Source: Aestuariivivens marinum (GTDB taxonomy: Bacteria; Bacteroidota; Bacteroidia; Flavobacteriales; Flavobacteriaceae). From it: a stretch of DNA of 64,000 bases. Below, piece after piece: positions 52,308 through 61,119 of this stretch. The notes under the pieces were generated by a model that saw only the letters and a list, made by a program, of their open reading frames with translations, had not been told where the DNA came from and searched no databases. Positions within the stretch are counted from its first letter, which is position 1; the number at the start of each line of letters is the position of its first letter. The translations under genes were made by a program, and so were the position numbers. The stretch spans positions 1,054,001-1,118,000 of the forward strand of contig NZ_JAKMCR010000001.1 in assembly GCF_022662175.1 (NCBI RefSeq). Direction: 5' to 3'.

Positions 52308-53735
52308 ATGGATTTTAATAGCTTTATATTGATGCGACATGAAATGCTACTTTTAGCCATCATTCTAATTTTGGTTGTAGCCGAAGTTTTCACACCTCTG
52401 CACAAGAAAACCTCGATTGTTCATCTATCTGTTTTTTTGTTTGGTATTCATACCGCTGTTGGATTTTTAACTATTGAATATGGAAGTCTTTTTGGAGGGA
52501 TGTTTCACACCACTGCATTGATTCAGTTTTTTAAAAATGTCCTAAACATAGGTGTACTTATATTGTTGTTGCAATCTGCAGATTGGATTCAAGAAAAAAT
52601 CATTCAAGAAAACAGAGGAGTTGAGTTTTTTATGCTTTTGTTCTCCTCACTTTTGGGAATGTATTTCATGATTTCTTCAGGTGATTTCTTAATGTTTTAT
52701 TTAGGTTTGGAATTATCTGTTTTACCAGTTGCTGCATTGGCTGCTTATGAAACTTCAAAACGAATTTCAAGTGAATCAGGAATTAAACTAATACTCTCCT
52801 CAGCTCTTGCTTCAGGTACTATTTTGTTTGGTATTTCTATGTTATATGCCATGTCAGGTTCAATATATTTTAATGATATAACCAATTTAACCGCCACTTC
52901 CAATCTTTCAATTTTAGGATTAGTACTATTTTTTTCAGGACTAGGGTTCAAGATTTCATTAGTGCCATTTCATTTTTGGACAGCAGATGTTTATGAAGGT
53001 GCACCAATTAGTATTGCATCTTATTTATCAGTTATTTCTAAAGGGGCAGCCATTTTTATAATGATGATTTTACTCTTCACCGTGTTAAAACCTTTAATGC
53101 AAATTTGGGAAAACTTGATATATGTGATAGCTGTAGCCACCATGTTTATAGGTAATTTATTTGCTTTACGCCAGCAAAACATGAAACGCTTTTTGGCATT
53201 TTCATCTATTGCACAAGCTGGGTTTGTGTTGTTGGGCTTGATTATAGGAAACCGATTAGGGACTGCAACTATAGTCTATTTTGTTTTAATATACATATTT
53301 TCAAATTTAGCTGCCTTTGGAGTTGTACAGGCCATTTCACTTAAGACAGGAAAGGAAAATATTAAGGATTATGAAGGATTGTATCGTACTAATCCAAACT
53401 TAAGTTTGGTAATGATGTTGGCATTATTTTCTTTGGCAGGAATACCGCCAGTAGCAGGTTTTTTTGGAAAATTCTTTTTGTTTACAGCAGCAGCAAGCGA
53501 AGGGTATTATTTTTTGGTGTTTTTAGGGGTGTTTAATGTGACCATTTCATTGTACTATTATCTATTGGTGGTAAGAGCCATGTTTTTAAGAACAAGCGAC
53601 AATGCCATTCCTTATTTTAAAACCAAATTGTATATGAGAATGGGATTACTTATTACCGTAGTTGGTATTTTAATTCTAGGTATTTACAGTCCATTGTACG
53701 ATTATATTTATGAACTAAGTAAAATTATTTATTGA
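52308..53735 (+). CDS. nuoN: NADH-quinone oxidoreductase subunit N
   Basis: 475 residues, the third antiporter-like subunit with about 14 helices. The helix-5 region FLMFYLGLELSVLPVAALAAY has the glutamate. VPFHFWTADVYEGAPISIASYLSV carries the channel region. It is the last recognised nuo gene. Six bases after its stop the unknown small gene begins. Confidence 0.96.
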   Translation: MDFNSFILMRHEMLLLAIILILVVAEVFTPLHKKTSIVHLSVFLFGIHTAVGFLTIEYGSLFGGMFHTTALIQFFKNVLNIGVLILLLQSADWIQEKIIQENRGVEFFMLLFSSLLGMYFMISSGDFLMFYLGLELSVLPVAALAAYETSKRISSESGIKLILSSALASGTILFGISMLYAMSGSIYFNDITNLTATSNLSILGLVLFFSGLGFKISLVPFHFWTADVYEGAPISIASYLSVISKGAAIFIMMILLFTVLKPLMQIWENLIYVIAVATMFIGNLFALRQQNMKRFLAFSSIAQAGFVLLGLIIGNRLGTATIVYFVLIYIFSNLAAFGVVQAISLKTGKENIKDYEGLYRTNPNLSLVMMLALFSLAGIPPVAGFFGKFFLFTAAASEGYYFLVFLGVFNVTISLYYYLLVVRAMFLRTSDNAIPYFKTKLYMRMGLLITVVGILILGIYSPLYDYIYELSKIIY

Positions 53736-53740
53736 TAAAG

Positions 53741-54079
53741 ATGTCATTAGAAGGTAAACATAAATTCGGTTCCATTGAAGATACAAGAGTGACTTTTGTT
53801 GAAAAGGGAGTAGATAAAGATCGAAGTGAGTTTTTAAAAAAACTACTGGAATATAATGGATTTGAAGTCATTATTCAAGAAGATAAAAGAAAAACAGAAG
53901 AAGACCCACAACTTTATACTGTTGCAGTTACCGATATGGTGTTTAATCCAACCATTTGGGTTTACCAGCGTAAACTGGAAACCTTTGATGGTAAAAAGGT
54001 AACCCGTGGCTATTGGGAACAAGCAACAGAAGACTCTAAACCCCAATATTGGAATAATGGCAACCAAAAACCCCAATAA
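53741..54079 (+). CDS. Small hypothetical protein after nuoN
   Basis: About 112 residues, not recognised. It is soluble, without signal peptide or membrane segment. The first half (SIEDTRVTFVEKGVDKDRSE, then FLKKLLEYNGFEVIIQEDKR) looks like a compact alpha/beta domain, and the tail is rich in Asn, Gln, Pro and Trp. The start ATG at 53741 is six bases past nuoN; a TTG at 53732 is possible. Same-strand tight spacing says it is expressed with complex I, so an assembly or accessory role can be guessed only. Confidence 0.7.
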   Translation: MSLEGKHKFGSIEDTRVTFVEKGVDKDRSEFLKKLLEYNGFEVIIQEDKRKTEEDPQLYTVAVTDMVFNPTIWVYQRKLETFDGKKVTRGYWEQATEDSKPQYWNNGNQKPQ

Positions 54080-54178
54080 TTTTTTAATCTAGTAAAAACG
54101 CTTCATTTTTAACTTTTCTATACATATTCATTCATTTTTTTGTATTTATTAATACCTATTAATTCTATAGGAATAATA

Positions 54179-54209
54179 TTGTTATTAAAAACAAATAGGT
54201 TTACTTTTG
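54179..54209 (+). promoter_or_regulatory. Promoter of the [2Fe-2S] ferredoxin gene
   Basis: TTG at 54179-54181, a 20-base spacer, then TACTTTTG at 54202-54209: a full match to the Bacteroidota -33/-7 pattern (TTG, about 19 bases, TAnnTTTG). The ATG is 28 bases further. This promoter lacks the TGAyAwATGTCA operator. Confidence 0.75.
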
Positions 54210-54237
54210 TCCAAACACTAAAACAAATAATAGTAAA

Positions 54238-54567
54238 ATGAGTGATATTACAATAAAAGTAACCGATAGGGAGGGAAACAAACATATAATTATAGCACCA
54301 ACTGATATGGCTATGAATTTAATGGAAGTAGTTCGGTCTTATGAATTAGCTCCGGAAGGCACCATAGGTATTTGTGGAGGAATGGCCATGTGTGCGTCTT
54401 GCCAATGTTATATAAATAGTGATACTAAGTTACCGTCAATGAGTAAAGAAGAAGAAGCCATGTTATTAGAAGCATTTGATGTAAAGGTGAATTCAAGACT
54501 AGGGTGTCAAATTCAAATGACACCAGACATGCAAGGATTGGAATTAGAACTAGCACCAGAGAGTTGA
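54238..54567 (+). CDS. [2Fe-2S] ferredoxin, adrenodoxin type
   Basis: 109 residues. Cluster ligands follow C-x5-C-x2-C...C, in ICGGMAMCASCQCYI (about 43-53) and GCQIQM near the end. The layout ITIKVTDREGNKHIII, MEVVRSYELAPEGTIGICG and LGCQIQMTPDMQGLELELA is that of the adrenodoxin/Fdx-type (Isc) ferredoxins. It has its own promoter and probable terminator. Its position right after the complex I operon suggests a link to electron supply, but adrenodoxin-type proteins also serve Fe-S assembly, so the role is open. Confidence 0.9.
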   Translation: MSDITIKVTDREGNKHIIIAPTDMAMNLMEVVRSYELAPEGTIGICGGMAMCASCQCYINSDTKLPSMSKEEEAMLLEAFDVKVNSRLGCQIQMTPDMQGLELELAPES

Positions 54568-54682
54568 AAACTTTAAAGTTTAATAATAAGAAAAACCTAA
54601 ATTAATTTAGGTCCAGTTTTAGTTCTTTTTAATTTAGTTAAGAGAATAATCTAGAAGTTGACAAAGAGATAGTTAGTTGGCT

Positions 54683-54722
54683 AAGAGCGCTTTTACGGAA
54701 AGTGACCTTGTGTGCTCTTTTT
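54683..54722 (+). terminator. Probable terminator after the [2Fe-2S] ferredoxin
   Basis: AAGAGCGC and GTGCTCTT pair (one G-U) around a loop of about 21 bases, followed by TTTTTG. A second, upstream palindrome ACCTAAATTAATTTAGGT (54595-54612) lies closer to the stop but lacks a good T tract. Confidence 0.5.
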
Positions 54723-54742
54723 GTATTATATCCTTTAGTTCA

Positions 54743-55462
54743 TTATTCACGTTGTTTAAGTTTATTTATAGCATGAGGTAATAGAAGTTCTACAAATTTG
54801 CTATAGGCTATTTCAGACGGATGTAACCCATCTGAAGCCACTAACTCAGGTTGATCTAATCCCAATCTAGTTATTGTTGTAATATTTACGTAGGTGATAT
54901 CCTTTGATGTACAATAATTTTCGGCGAAATTATTGTACTTGTCTATGTCCAATGAAATACTTTCATATCCATTTCCAAATGGAGTGTAAGCATAATCGGG
55001 AATGGAAATAACAATGCAATTATTTTTGTCTTTTTTTCCTAGATTAATGGACTTATTTACAAGTTTTGGAAATTCATCCTCGTAAATCGAAAACGGTTTT
55101 TTTTGATATTGATTATTAACGCCAATCAAGAGTGTGACTAAGTCGAATGAATCTTCTAGGTTTTCTTCTTCAATCGCACTAATTAAATTTGTTGTCGTCC
55201 ACCCTGTTTTGGCAATGACTTTTAATTCAAATTGGTAATCTTTTCCAAAATAATTTGCCAATTGTTCTTTTAATTGTTCAGGAAACTTACAACTTTCACA
55301 CACACTTTGTCCAATGGTGTAACTGTCACCTAAAGCCAAAATTTTAAAAGTTGTTTGAAGTTCTTCATCGATGTCTTTTGTGTTGTTTTCTTCTAATTGT
55401 TGTGTATGACAACCAATATATGTTAAAGTTAAGCATACCACTAAATAAAGAATCTTTTTCAT
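54743..55462 (-). CDS. SGNH/GDSL-type lipoprotein hydrolase
   Basis: 239 residues. A lipoprotein signal ends at LTYIGC (cysteine 18). The SGNH hydrolase fold follows: block I is LALGDSYTIG (catalytic Ser), and block III is in TLLIGVNNQYQ (Asn). Block V is ASDGLHPSEIAY with the catalytic Asp-x2-His. Two cysteines in VCESCKF sit just after the serine. Such enzymes are esterases or lipases of broad specificity. It is expected to be anchored in a membrane facing the periplasm. It is convergent with the ferredoxin gene. Confidence 0.88.
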   Translation of the reverse strand: MKKILYLVVCLTLTYIGCHTQQLEENNTKDIDEELQTTFKILALGDSYTIGQSVCESCKFPEQLKEQLANYFGKDYQFELKVIAKTGWTTTNLISAIEEENLEDSFDLVTLLIGVNNQYQKKPFSIYEDEFPKLVNKSINLGKKDKNNCIVISIPDYAYTPFGNGYESISLDIDKYNNFAENYCTSKDITYVNITTITRLGLDQPELVASDGLHPSEIAYSKFVELLLPHAINKLKQRE

Positions 55463-55558
55463 TTTAGCTTTTACGTAAAGATATAAATAAATTATACCTT
55501 TTGTTTTAATGAAAAGTTTAAGTAGGCATAATTTTGCCTGTATTGAGAAATTTTAAAA

Positions 55559-56737
55559 TTATTTAAAAGCATTAAGCCCTGTAATGTCCAGACCAGTAAT
55601 CAACAAATGAATATCATGCGTGCCTTCGTAAGTAATAACACTTTCTAGGTTCATAGAATGGCGCATAATGCTATATTCACCAGTAATACCCATACCGCCC
55701 AGCATTTGCCTAGCCTCACGGGCAATTTTAATAGCCATATCCACATTGTTACGCTTTGCCATAGATATTTGTGCCGAAGTGGCCCTGCCTTCATTACGTA
55801 AAACACCCAGTCGCCATGTCAGTAATTGGGCTTTGGTTATTTCGGTTATCATTTCAGCTAACTTTTTTTGCTGTAATTGGAATTGTCCAATGGGTTTACC
55901 AAATTGAATGCGTTCCTTACTATAACGCAATGCAGTGTCATAACAATCCATTGCAGCTCCAATAGCCCCCCAGGCAATACCGTAACGTGCTGAGTCCAAA
56001 CAGCCCAGTGGAGCACCCAGTCCCGATTTATTAGGTAATAGATTTTCCTTCGGGACTTTTACATTATCAAAGATAAGTTCTCCCGTAGCCGATGCGCGTA
56101 AGGACCATTTGTTATGTGTTTCGGGGGTTGAAAAGCCTTCCATGCCACGTTCTACAATGAGGCCGTGAATACGACCTTCTTCACTTTTAGCCCAAACTAC
56201 AGCCACTTGTGCAAAAGGGGCATTACTAATCCACATTTTGGCACCATTTAATAAATAATAGTCTCCCTTATCTTTAAAATGTGTTACCATACCTCCAGGG
56301 TTACTTCCATAGTCAGGTTCTGTAAGCCCAAAACAACCTATCCATTCACCACTAGCTAATTTGGGCAAGTATTTTTCACGTTGTTCTTCATTGCCATATT
56401 TCCAAATGGGATACATGACCAAGGACGATTGTACTGATGCTGTAGAACGCACACCGGAGTCGCCGCGCTCTATTTCCTGCATGATCAACCCATAAGAAAT
56501 TTGATCTAATCCAGCTCCACCATATTTCATGGGGATATAAGGGCCAAAAGCCCCTATTTCTGCTAATCCATTTATAATTTGTGTAGGAAATTCTGCTTTT
56601 TGCGCATACTCTTCAATAATAGGAGATACTTCACGCTTTACCCATTCCCGGGAAGCATCTCTAACCAATTTGTGTTCATCAGTTAATAAATCGTCTAAAT
56701 CATAGTAATCGGGAGCTTCAAATAGGTCTGGTTTCAT
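55559..56737 (-). CDS. Glutaryl-CoA dehydrogenase (acyl-CoA dehydrogenase family)
   Basis: 392 residues of the FAD acyl-CoA dehydrogenase fold. CFGLTEPDYGSNPGGM is the conserved middle-domain signature. The catalytic glutamate is in SVITYEGTHDIHLLITG near residue 373, typical of the glutaryl-CoA subgroup. MWISNAPFAQVAVVWAK and RYGIAWGAIGAAMDCY fit as well. The enzyme oxidises and decarboxylates glutaryl-CoA to crotonyl-CoA in lysine and tryptophan breakdown. It stands alone on its strand here. Saccharopine dehydrogenase, an earlier lysine-degradation step, is about 39 kb away. Confidence 0.92.
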   Translation of the reverse strand: MKPDLFEAPDYYDLDDLLTDEHKLVRDASREWVKREVSPIIEEYAQKAEFPTQIINGLAEIGAFGPYIPMKYGGAGLDQISYGLIMQEIERGDSGVRSTASVQSSLVMYPIWKYGNEEQREKYLPKLASGEWIGCFGLTEPDYGSNPGGMVTHFKDKGDYYLLNGAKMWISNAPFAQVAVVWAKSEEGRIHGLIVERGMEGFSTPETHNKWSLRASATGELIFDNVKVPKENLLPNKSGLGAPLGCLDSARYGIAWGAIGAAMDCYDTALRYSKERIQFGKPIGQFQLQQKKLAEMITEITKAQLLTWRLGVLRNEGRATSAQISMAKRNNVDMAIKIAREARQMLGGMGITGEYSIMRHSMNLESVITYEGTHDIHLLITGLDITGLNAFK

Positions 56738-56937
56738 TCTATTTCGTTTATCTAAAATGCGTATTTCTTAAAACTAACACATAAATTTTATTAAATTCAC
56801 AATAGTATTCAAATTTAATTAAAGCAAGTTAAAGAGTGGTAAAAAAAGTGTTATTATTAGGCGATTTCGAGTATTTTTAGAATCAAAGAGTTCTATTTAT
56901 TGCAAAATCATTTTATAATTTAAAAATTAAATAGTTT

Positions 56938-59631
56938 TTGAAAACGATTTTTTTTAAATCCATAGGTTTTTACTGGGTATTAGTTTTTGTCACTTCTTGC
57001 AAGCAAGATAAAATTGATTTCAACGCTCAGGTACGACCCATACTCAATAAGAATTGCATAAGTTGCCATGGTGGGGTTAAGCAGTCTGGAGGATTTGGTT
57101 TGGTCTTTAGGGAAAATGCTTTGGCTAAAACTATTAATGGTCATAGAGGTGTTGTTCCTGGTCATCCGGAAAAGAGTGAAATGATTTCTCGAATTACTCA
57201 CAAAGACCCTGAAATGCGTATGCCTCTTGAAGGAGAACCGTTAAGTAAAGGGGAAATAGAAATACTAACCAAGTGGATTGAACAGGGAGCAGAATGGCAA
57301 GAGCATTGGGCTTATTTAAAACCACAAAAAGTAGAAGTAGCTCTAGATGATTTGGGCTGGGGTGTTAATGAAATTGACTATTTTGTATTCAGCAAAATAA
57401 AAGCACATAACTTATTCCCAAGTAATCGAGCTGAAGCACCTGATTTAGTGCGTCGACTTTACTTAGACTTAATAGGAGTGCCTCCAACAAACGAGCAAGC
57501 TAATGAATTTATTAATAATCCTTCTGATGAAGCTTACGAAAGCTTGGTAGAAACACTTTTGCAATCTCCTAAATATGGAGAACATTGGTCGAGTATGTGG
57601 TTAGATTTGGCCAGATATGCTGATTCTAAAGGTTACGAAGCTGATAGAGCAAGAGAAATTTGGCAATATCGAGATTGGGTTATAAAGGCTTTTAATAAAG
57701 ATATGCCTTTCGATCAGTTCACAATTGATCAATTGGCAGGAGATTTATTGCCTAACCCAACAAAGGATCAATATATAGCCACTGCATTTCATAGAAATAC
57801 ATTGAATAATGGAGAAGGAGGAACCGATAATGAAGAGTATAGAATATCATCGGTAATAGACCGTGTAAATACCACATGGGAAGTGTGGCAATCTACAACC
57901 ATGAGTTGTGTACAATGTCACTCTCACCCATATGACCCCATAAAACATAAAGAATATTATACTTCTTTTGCCTTTTTTAATAATACAGCAGACTGGGATG
58001 TACCAACGGAACACCCAATATATAGAGAGTATGATAGTATTAGTACGGTCGAACTTGAAGATGTAAAAGAGTGGATAACTAAGGTTTCATCAAAAGGAGA
58101 AGCTGATAAATGGGAGGCATTTATTCGTATTCAAGAACCTAAATTACGTCCAGAGGATTTTGATGAAACATTCAAAACAATACATTACAATAGAGCTGGA
58201 CAGGATTATATGGAAGTTAATAATGGGGCTTATGTAAAACTTGGAAATGTAGATCTAAGTAATATCGATCGAGTTTATATAAATTACAGTCAACATACCG
58301 AAGTTAAAGGAAGATTATTGATAACAAAAGATAGTATCAATGGAGAGGTTATTGGTGAAGCTATATTGAACAAGTCTAATGGTTTTGAAAATCTCCCTGC
58401 TAAGCTTACTAGTGGGGTTAAAACAGCTGATTTATATTTTCAATTTAACAGCAAAGCAGAAAATTATTCATTCGCTTTAGATGGTTTTTTGTTAGTGAAT
58501 AAATTACCTGCAAATGATGAGGCATCAAATGTAATTTATGGTAAAATAGACGCTTTGTTAAATGCTGATTTTATACGATCAACACCAATTATATTTGAGA
58601 AACCTAAAGACTTTGGTAGACAAACCCAAGTTTTTGATCGTGGAAACTGGTTGGTGTTGGGAGATACAGTTCAGGCGGGTATTCCAAAGCTATTTAATGT
58701 AAACAATAGGTTGTTTAAGAACCGTTTGGATCTTGCAGAGTGGTTAGTAAGTGACGATAATTATTTAACGGGAAGAGTGATTGTTAATCGATTTTGGGCC
58801 AAACTATTTGGAAGAGGTATTGTGTTGACTTCAGAAGATTTTGGAACCCTTGGAGAGAAACCAACTCACCCCGAATTATTGGACTGGTTGGCACTTAAAT
58901 TTTCTAATGAATGGCAATGGAGTATGAAGACATTAATTCGTAATATAGTGCTTTCGGAAACCTATAAACAAAGTGCTGTGATTAGTGAAGAAGCAAAGCA
59001 AAAAGATCCACAAAACCAATGGTTGGCTAGAAGTCCACGGGTTAGATTGTCAGCCGAGCAAATTAGAGATCAGGCATTAGCCGTATCAGGATTGTTAAGT
59101 GATAAAATGTATGGGCCGAGTGTCATGCCGTACCAACCAGAGGGTGTTTGGACAGTTGTTTATAGTGATGATATTTGGAAAACAAGTCCAAAAGAAGATG
59201 CTTATCGGCGAGGGTTATATACTTACTTAAGGAGGTCGAGTCCTTATCCTTCATTTATAAGTTTTGATTCATCCGAAAGGGAAACCTGTTTGTCCAGAAG
59301 AATTAATACCAATACACCTATACAAGCATTGGTAACTTTAAACGATCCAGTTTATTTTGAAGCGGCCATAAAATTAGCAGAACAAATTGATGCTATAGAA
59401 GGGGATAGTAAGCTTAAAGTTGAAACTGCTTATAAGAAGGTAATGGGAAAAAGAATAAGTCCGGAAAAGTCTGAAATATTGTTAAAACTATTTGAAGACA
59501 CTAACGCTTATTACAAAATCCATAACGATGAAGCCAGGCAGTTAGTGAATTCTGATGATTTAGAATTGGCCTCTCTAACTGTGATAATGAATGTTTTAAT
59601 GAACATGGATGAATTTATTGTAAAAAGTTAA
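56938..59631 (+). CDS. PSD1/planctomycete cytochrome c domain lipoprotein
   Basis: 897 residues. The lipoprotein signal ends VFVTSC (cysteine 21). The cytochrome c (PSCyt1) domain, about 28-105, has the heme motif CISCHGG (40-44). DUF1549 spans about 125-330 and ends near a second CxxCH (MSCVQCHSHPYDP, about 324-328). A beta-rich insert occupies about 400-560. DUF1553 (PSD1) is at about 610-890, with RVIVNRFWAKLFGRGIV and PSFISFDSSERETCLSRR. The start is TTG. Family function is unknown; such proteins are abundant in Planctomycetes and in sugar-degrading bacteria and may take electrons from a periplasmic oxidation. It is the first gene of a four-gene operon. Confidence 0.9.
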   Translation: MKTIFFKSIGFYWVLVFVTSCKQDKIDFNAQVRPILNKNCISCHGGVKQSGGFGLVFRENALAKTINGHRGVVPGHPEKSEMISRITHKDPEMRMPLEGEPLSKGEIEILTKWIEQGAEWQEHWAYLKPQKVEVALDDLGWGVNEIDYFVFSKIKAHNLFPSNRAEAPDLVRRLYLDLIGVPPTNEQANEFINNPSDEAYESLVETLLQSPKYGEHWSSMWLDLARYADSKGYEADRAREIWQYRDWVIKAFNKDMPFDQFTIDQLAGDLLPNPTKDQYIATAFHRNTLNNGEGGTDNEEYRISSVIDRVNTTWEVWQSTTMSCVQCHSHPYDPIKHKEYYTSFAFFNNTADWDVPTEHPIYREYDSISTVELEDVKEWITKVSSKGEADKWEAFIRIQEPKLRPEDFDETFKTIHYNRAGQDYMEVNNGAYVKLGNVDLSNIDRVYINYSQHTEVKGRLLITKDSINGEVIGEAILNKSNGFENLPAKLTSGVKTADLYFQFNSKAENYSFALDGFLLVNKLPANDEASNVIYGKIDALLNADFIRSTPIIFEKPKDFGRQTQVFDRGNWLVLGDTVQAGIPKLFNVNNRLFKNRLDLAEWLVSDDNYLTGRVIVNRFWAKLFGRGIVLTSEDFGTLGEKPTHPELLDWLALKFSNEWQWSMKTLIRNIVLSETYKQSAVISEEAKQKDPQNQWLARSPRVRLSAEQIRDQALAVSGLLSDKMYGPSVMPYQPEGVWTVVYSDDIWKTSPKEDAYRRGLYTYLRRSSPYPSFISFDSSERETCLSRRINTNTPIQALVTLNDPVYFEAAIKLAEQIDAIEGDSKLKVETAYKKVMGKRISPEKSEILLKLFEDTNAYYKIHNDEARQLVNSDDLELASLTVIMNVLMNMDEFIVKS

Positions 59632-59641
59632 AGGTTACCCT

Positions 59642-61111
59642 ATGGATTTATACAACGAAGCACGAAAGAAAAACTTAGAGTTTACCACACGGAGGCATTT
59701 CCTTAAAAAGTGTGGTACGGGATTAGGGGGGATTGCATTGGCCTCACTAATGGGGCCCCAATATGTCTTTGGTAGTAATGGTGCCGCAAAAAGTTTAGAC
59801 CCTGTAGGCGTTCCACATTTTTTGCCTAAGGCCAAACGGGTCATCTATTTGCACATGGCCGGAGCCCCTTCACAGTTAGAGTTATTTGACTATAAGCCTG
59901 ATTTGCAAAAGCTTCACGGATTGGATTGCCCAGAATCACTTTTGAAGGGTAAACGTTTTGCGTTTATACAGGGAGTCCCCAAAATGTTAGGGCCTCAATT
60001 CGATTTCAAACAGTATGGACAGTCTGGAACTTTTATATCGGATGCTTTACCACATTTTAGTGAAATAGTTGACGATGTGGCTATTGTAAAATCAATGCAT
60101 ACGGATGAATTTAACCATGCTCCAGCACAACTTTTATTGCAAACAGGAAGTGCTAGATCTGGAAGGCCTAGTATTGGTGCCTGGGTAACTTATGGTTTGG
60201 GATCGGAAAATGAAAATTTACCTGGGTATATGGTATTGGTTTCTGGAGGAAAAAATCCGAGTGCAGGTAAGAACGCCTGGGGCAGTGGATTTTTACCATC
60301 GGAATATCAAGGTGTTCAATGTCGAAATTCAGGCGATCCTATTCTCTATGTATCCAACCCCAATGGCATGAGTCGGGATATTCGTAAAAAATCATTACAG
60401 GCGATAAACGAAATTAATAAAAGTCAATACAAGGAGTTTAATGATGACGAAACACTTTCCCGTATTGCCCAATATGAAATGGCTTTTAAAATGCAGGTAT
60501 CTGTGCCCGAGGTTATGGATATTTCCAAGGAGCCTGAATATATACGTGAAATGTACGGAGCAAAGCAAAGTGGAGCATCATTTGCAAATAATTGTTTGTT
60601 GGCAAGACGTTTGGTCGAACAGGGTGTTCGCTTTGTTCAGTTATATCACTGGGGATGGGATATGCATGGTGATAGTAAAGCAACGTCTTTAAATGAAGGA
60701 TTGAAATCGAAATGTGAAGAGGTAGACCAACCAATGACAGCTCTAATAAAAGATTTAAAACAGCGAGGACTTTTAGACGACACCTTAGTGATATGGGGTG
60801 GAGAGTTTGGTAGAACCCCCATGCGTGAGAACAGAGGAGGACGTGTTATGCCTTATTATGGGAGGGACCATCATACAGAAGCTTATAGTATTTGGATGGC
60901 AGGCGGTGGAATCAAAGGTGGTATTTCTTATGGAGAAACTGATGAAATAGGATATTATGGAATAAAGGATAGAGTTCATATTCATGATTTGCAGGCTACC
61001 ATATTAAATCAGTTGGGAATAAACCATGAAAAGTTTACTTATAATTTTCAGGGTAGGGACTTTAGGCTTACCGATGTGCATGGTCGTGTAATTAAAGATT
61101 TACTTATATAA
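59642..61111 (+). CDS. DUF1501 protein (sulfatase-like fold, Tat-exported)
   Basis: 489 residues. A twin-arginine signal is at about 18-45 (TRRHFLKKCGTGLGGIALAS). The body matches DUF1501: KRVIYLHMAGAPSQLELFDY, MHTDEFNHAPAQLLLQTGS, and the end DDTLVIWGGEFGRTPM with GRDHHTEAYSIWMAGGGIKG. Its structure is related to the alkaline-phosphatase/sulfatase superfamily, but the usual catalytic Cys/Ser motif is not seen. DUF1501 and PSD1 genes are nearly always neighbours and probably work together. It begins ten bases after the PSD1 stop. The Tat signal suggests folding, perhaps with a metal, before export. Confidence 0.9.
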   Translation: MDLYNEARKKNLEFTTRRHFLKKCGTGLGGIALASLMGPQYVFGSNGAAKSLDPVGVPHFLPKAKRVIYLHMAGAPSQLELFDYKPDLQKLHGLDCPESLLKGKRFAFIQGVPKMLGPQFDFKQYGQSGTFISDALPHFSEIVDDVAIVKSMHTDEFNHAPAQLLLQTGSARSGRPSIGAWVTYGLGSENENLPGYMVLVSGGKNPSAGKNAWGSGFLPSEYQGVQCRNSGDPILYVSNPNGMSRDIRKKSLQAINEINKSQYKEFNDDETLSRIAQYEMAFKMQVSVPEVMDISKEPEYIREMYGAKQSGASFANNCLLARRLVEQGVRFVQLYHWGWDMHGDSKATSLNEGLKSKCEEVDQPMTALIKDLKQRGLLDDTLVIWGGEFGRTPMRENRGGRVMPYYGRDHHTEAYSIWMAGGGIKGGISYGETDEIGYYGIKDRVHIHDLQATILNQLGINHEKFTYNFQGRDFRLTDVHGRVIKDLLI

Positions 61112-61119
61112 AGCTACAG

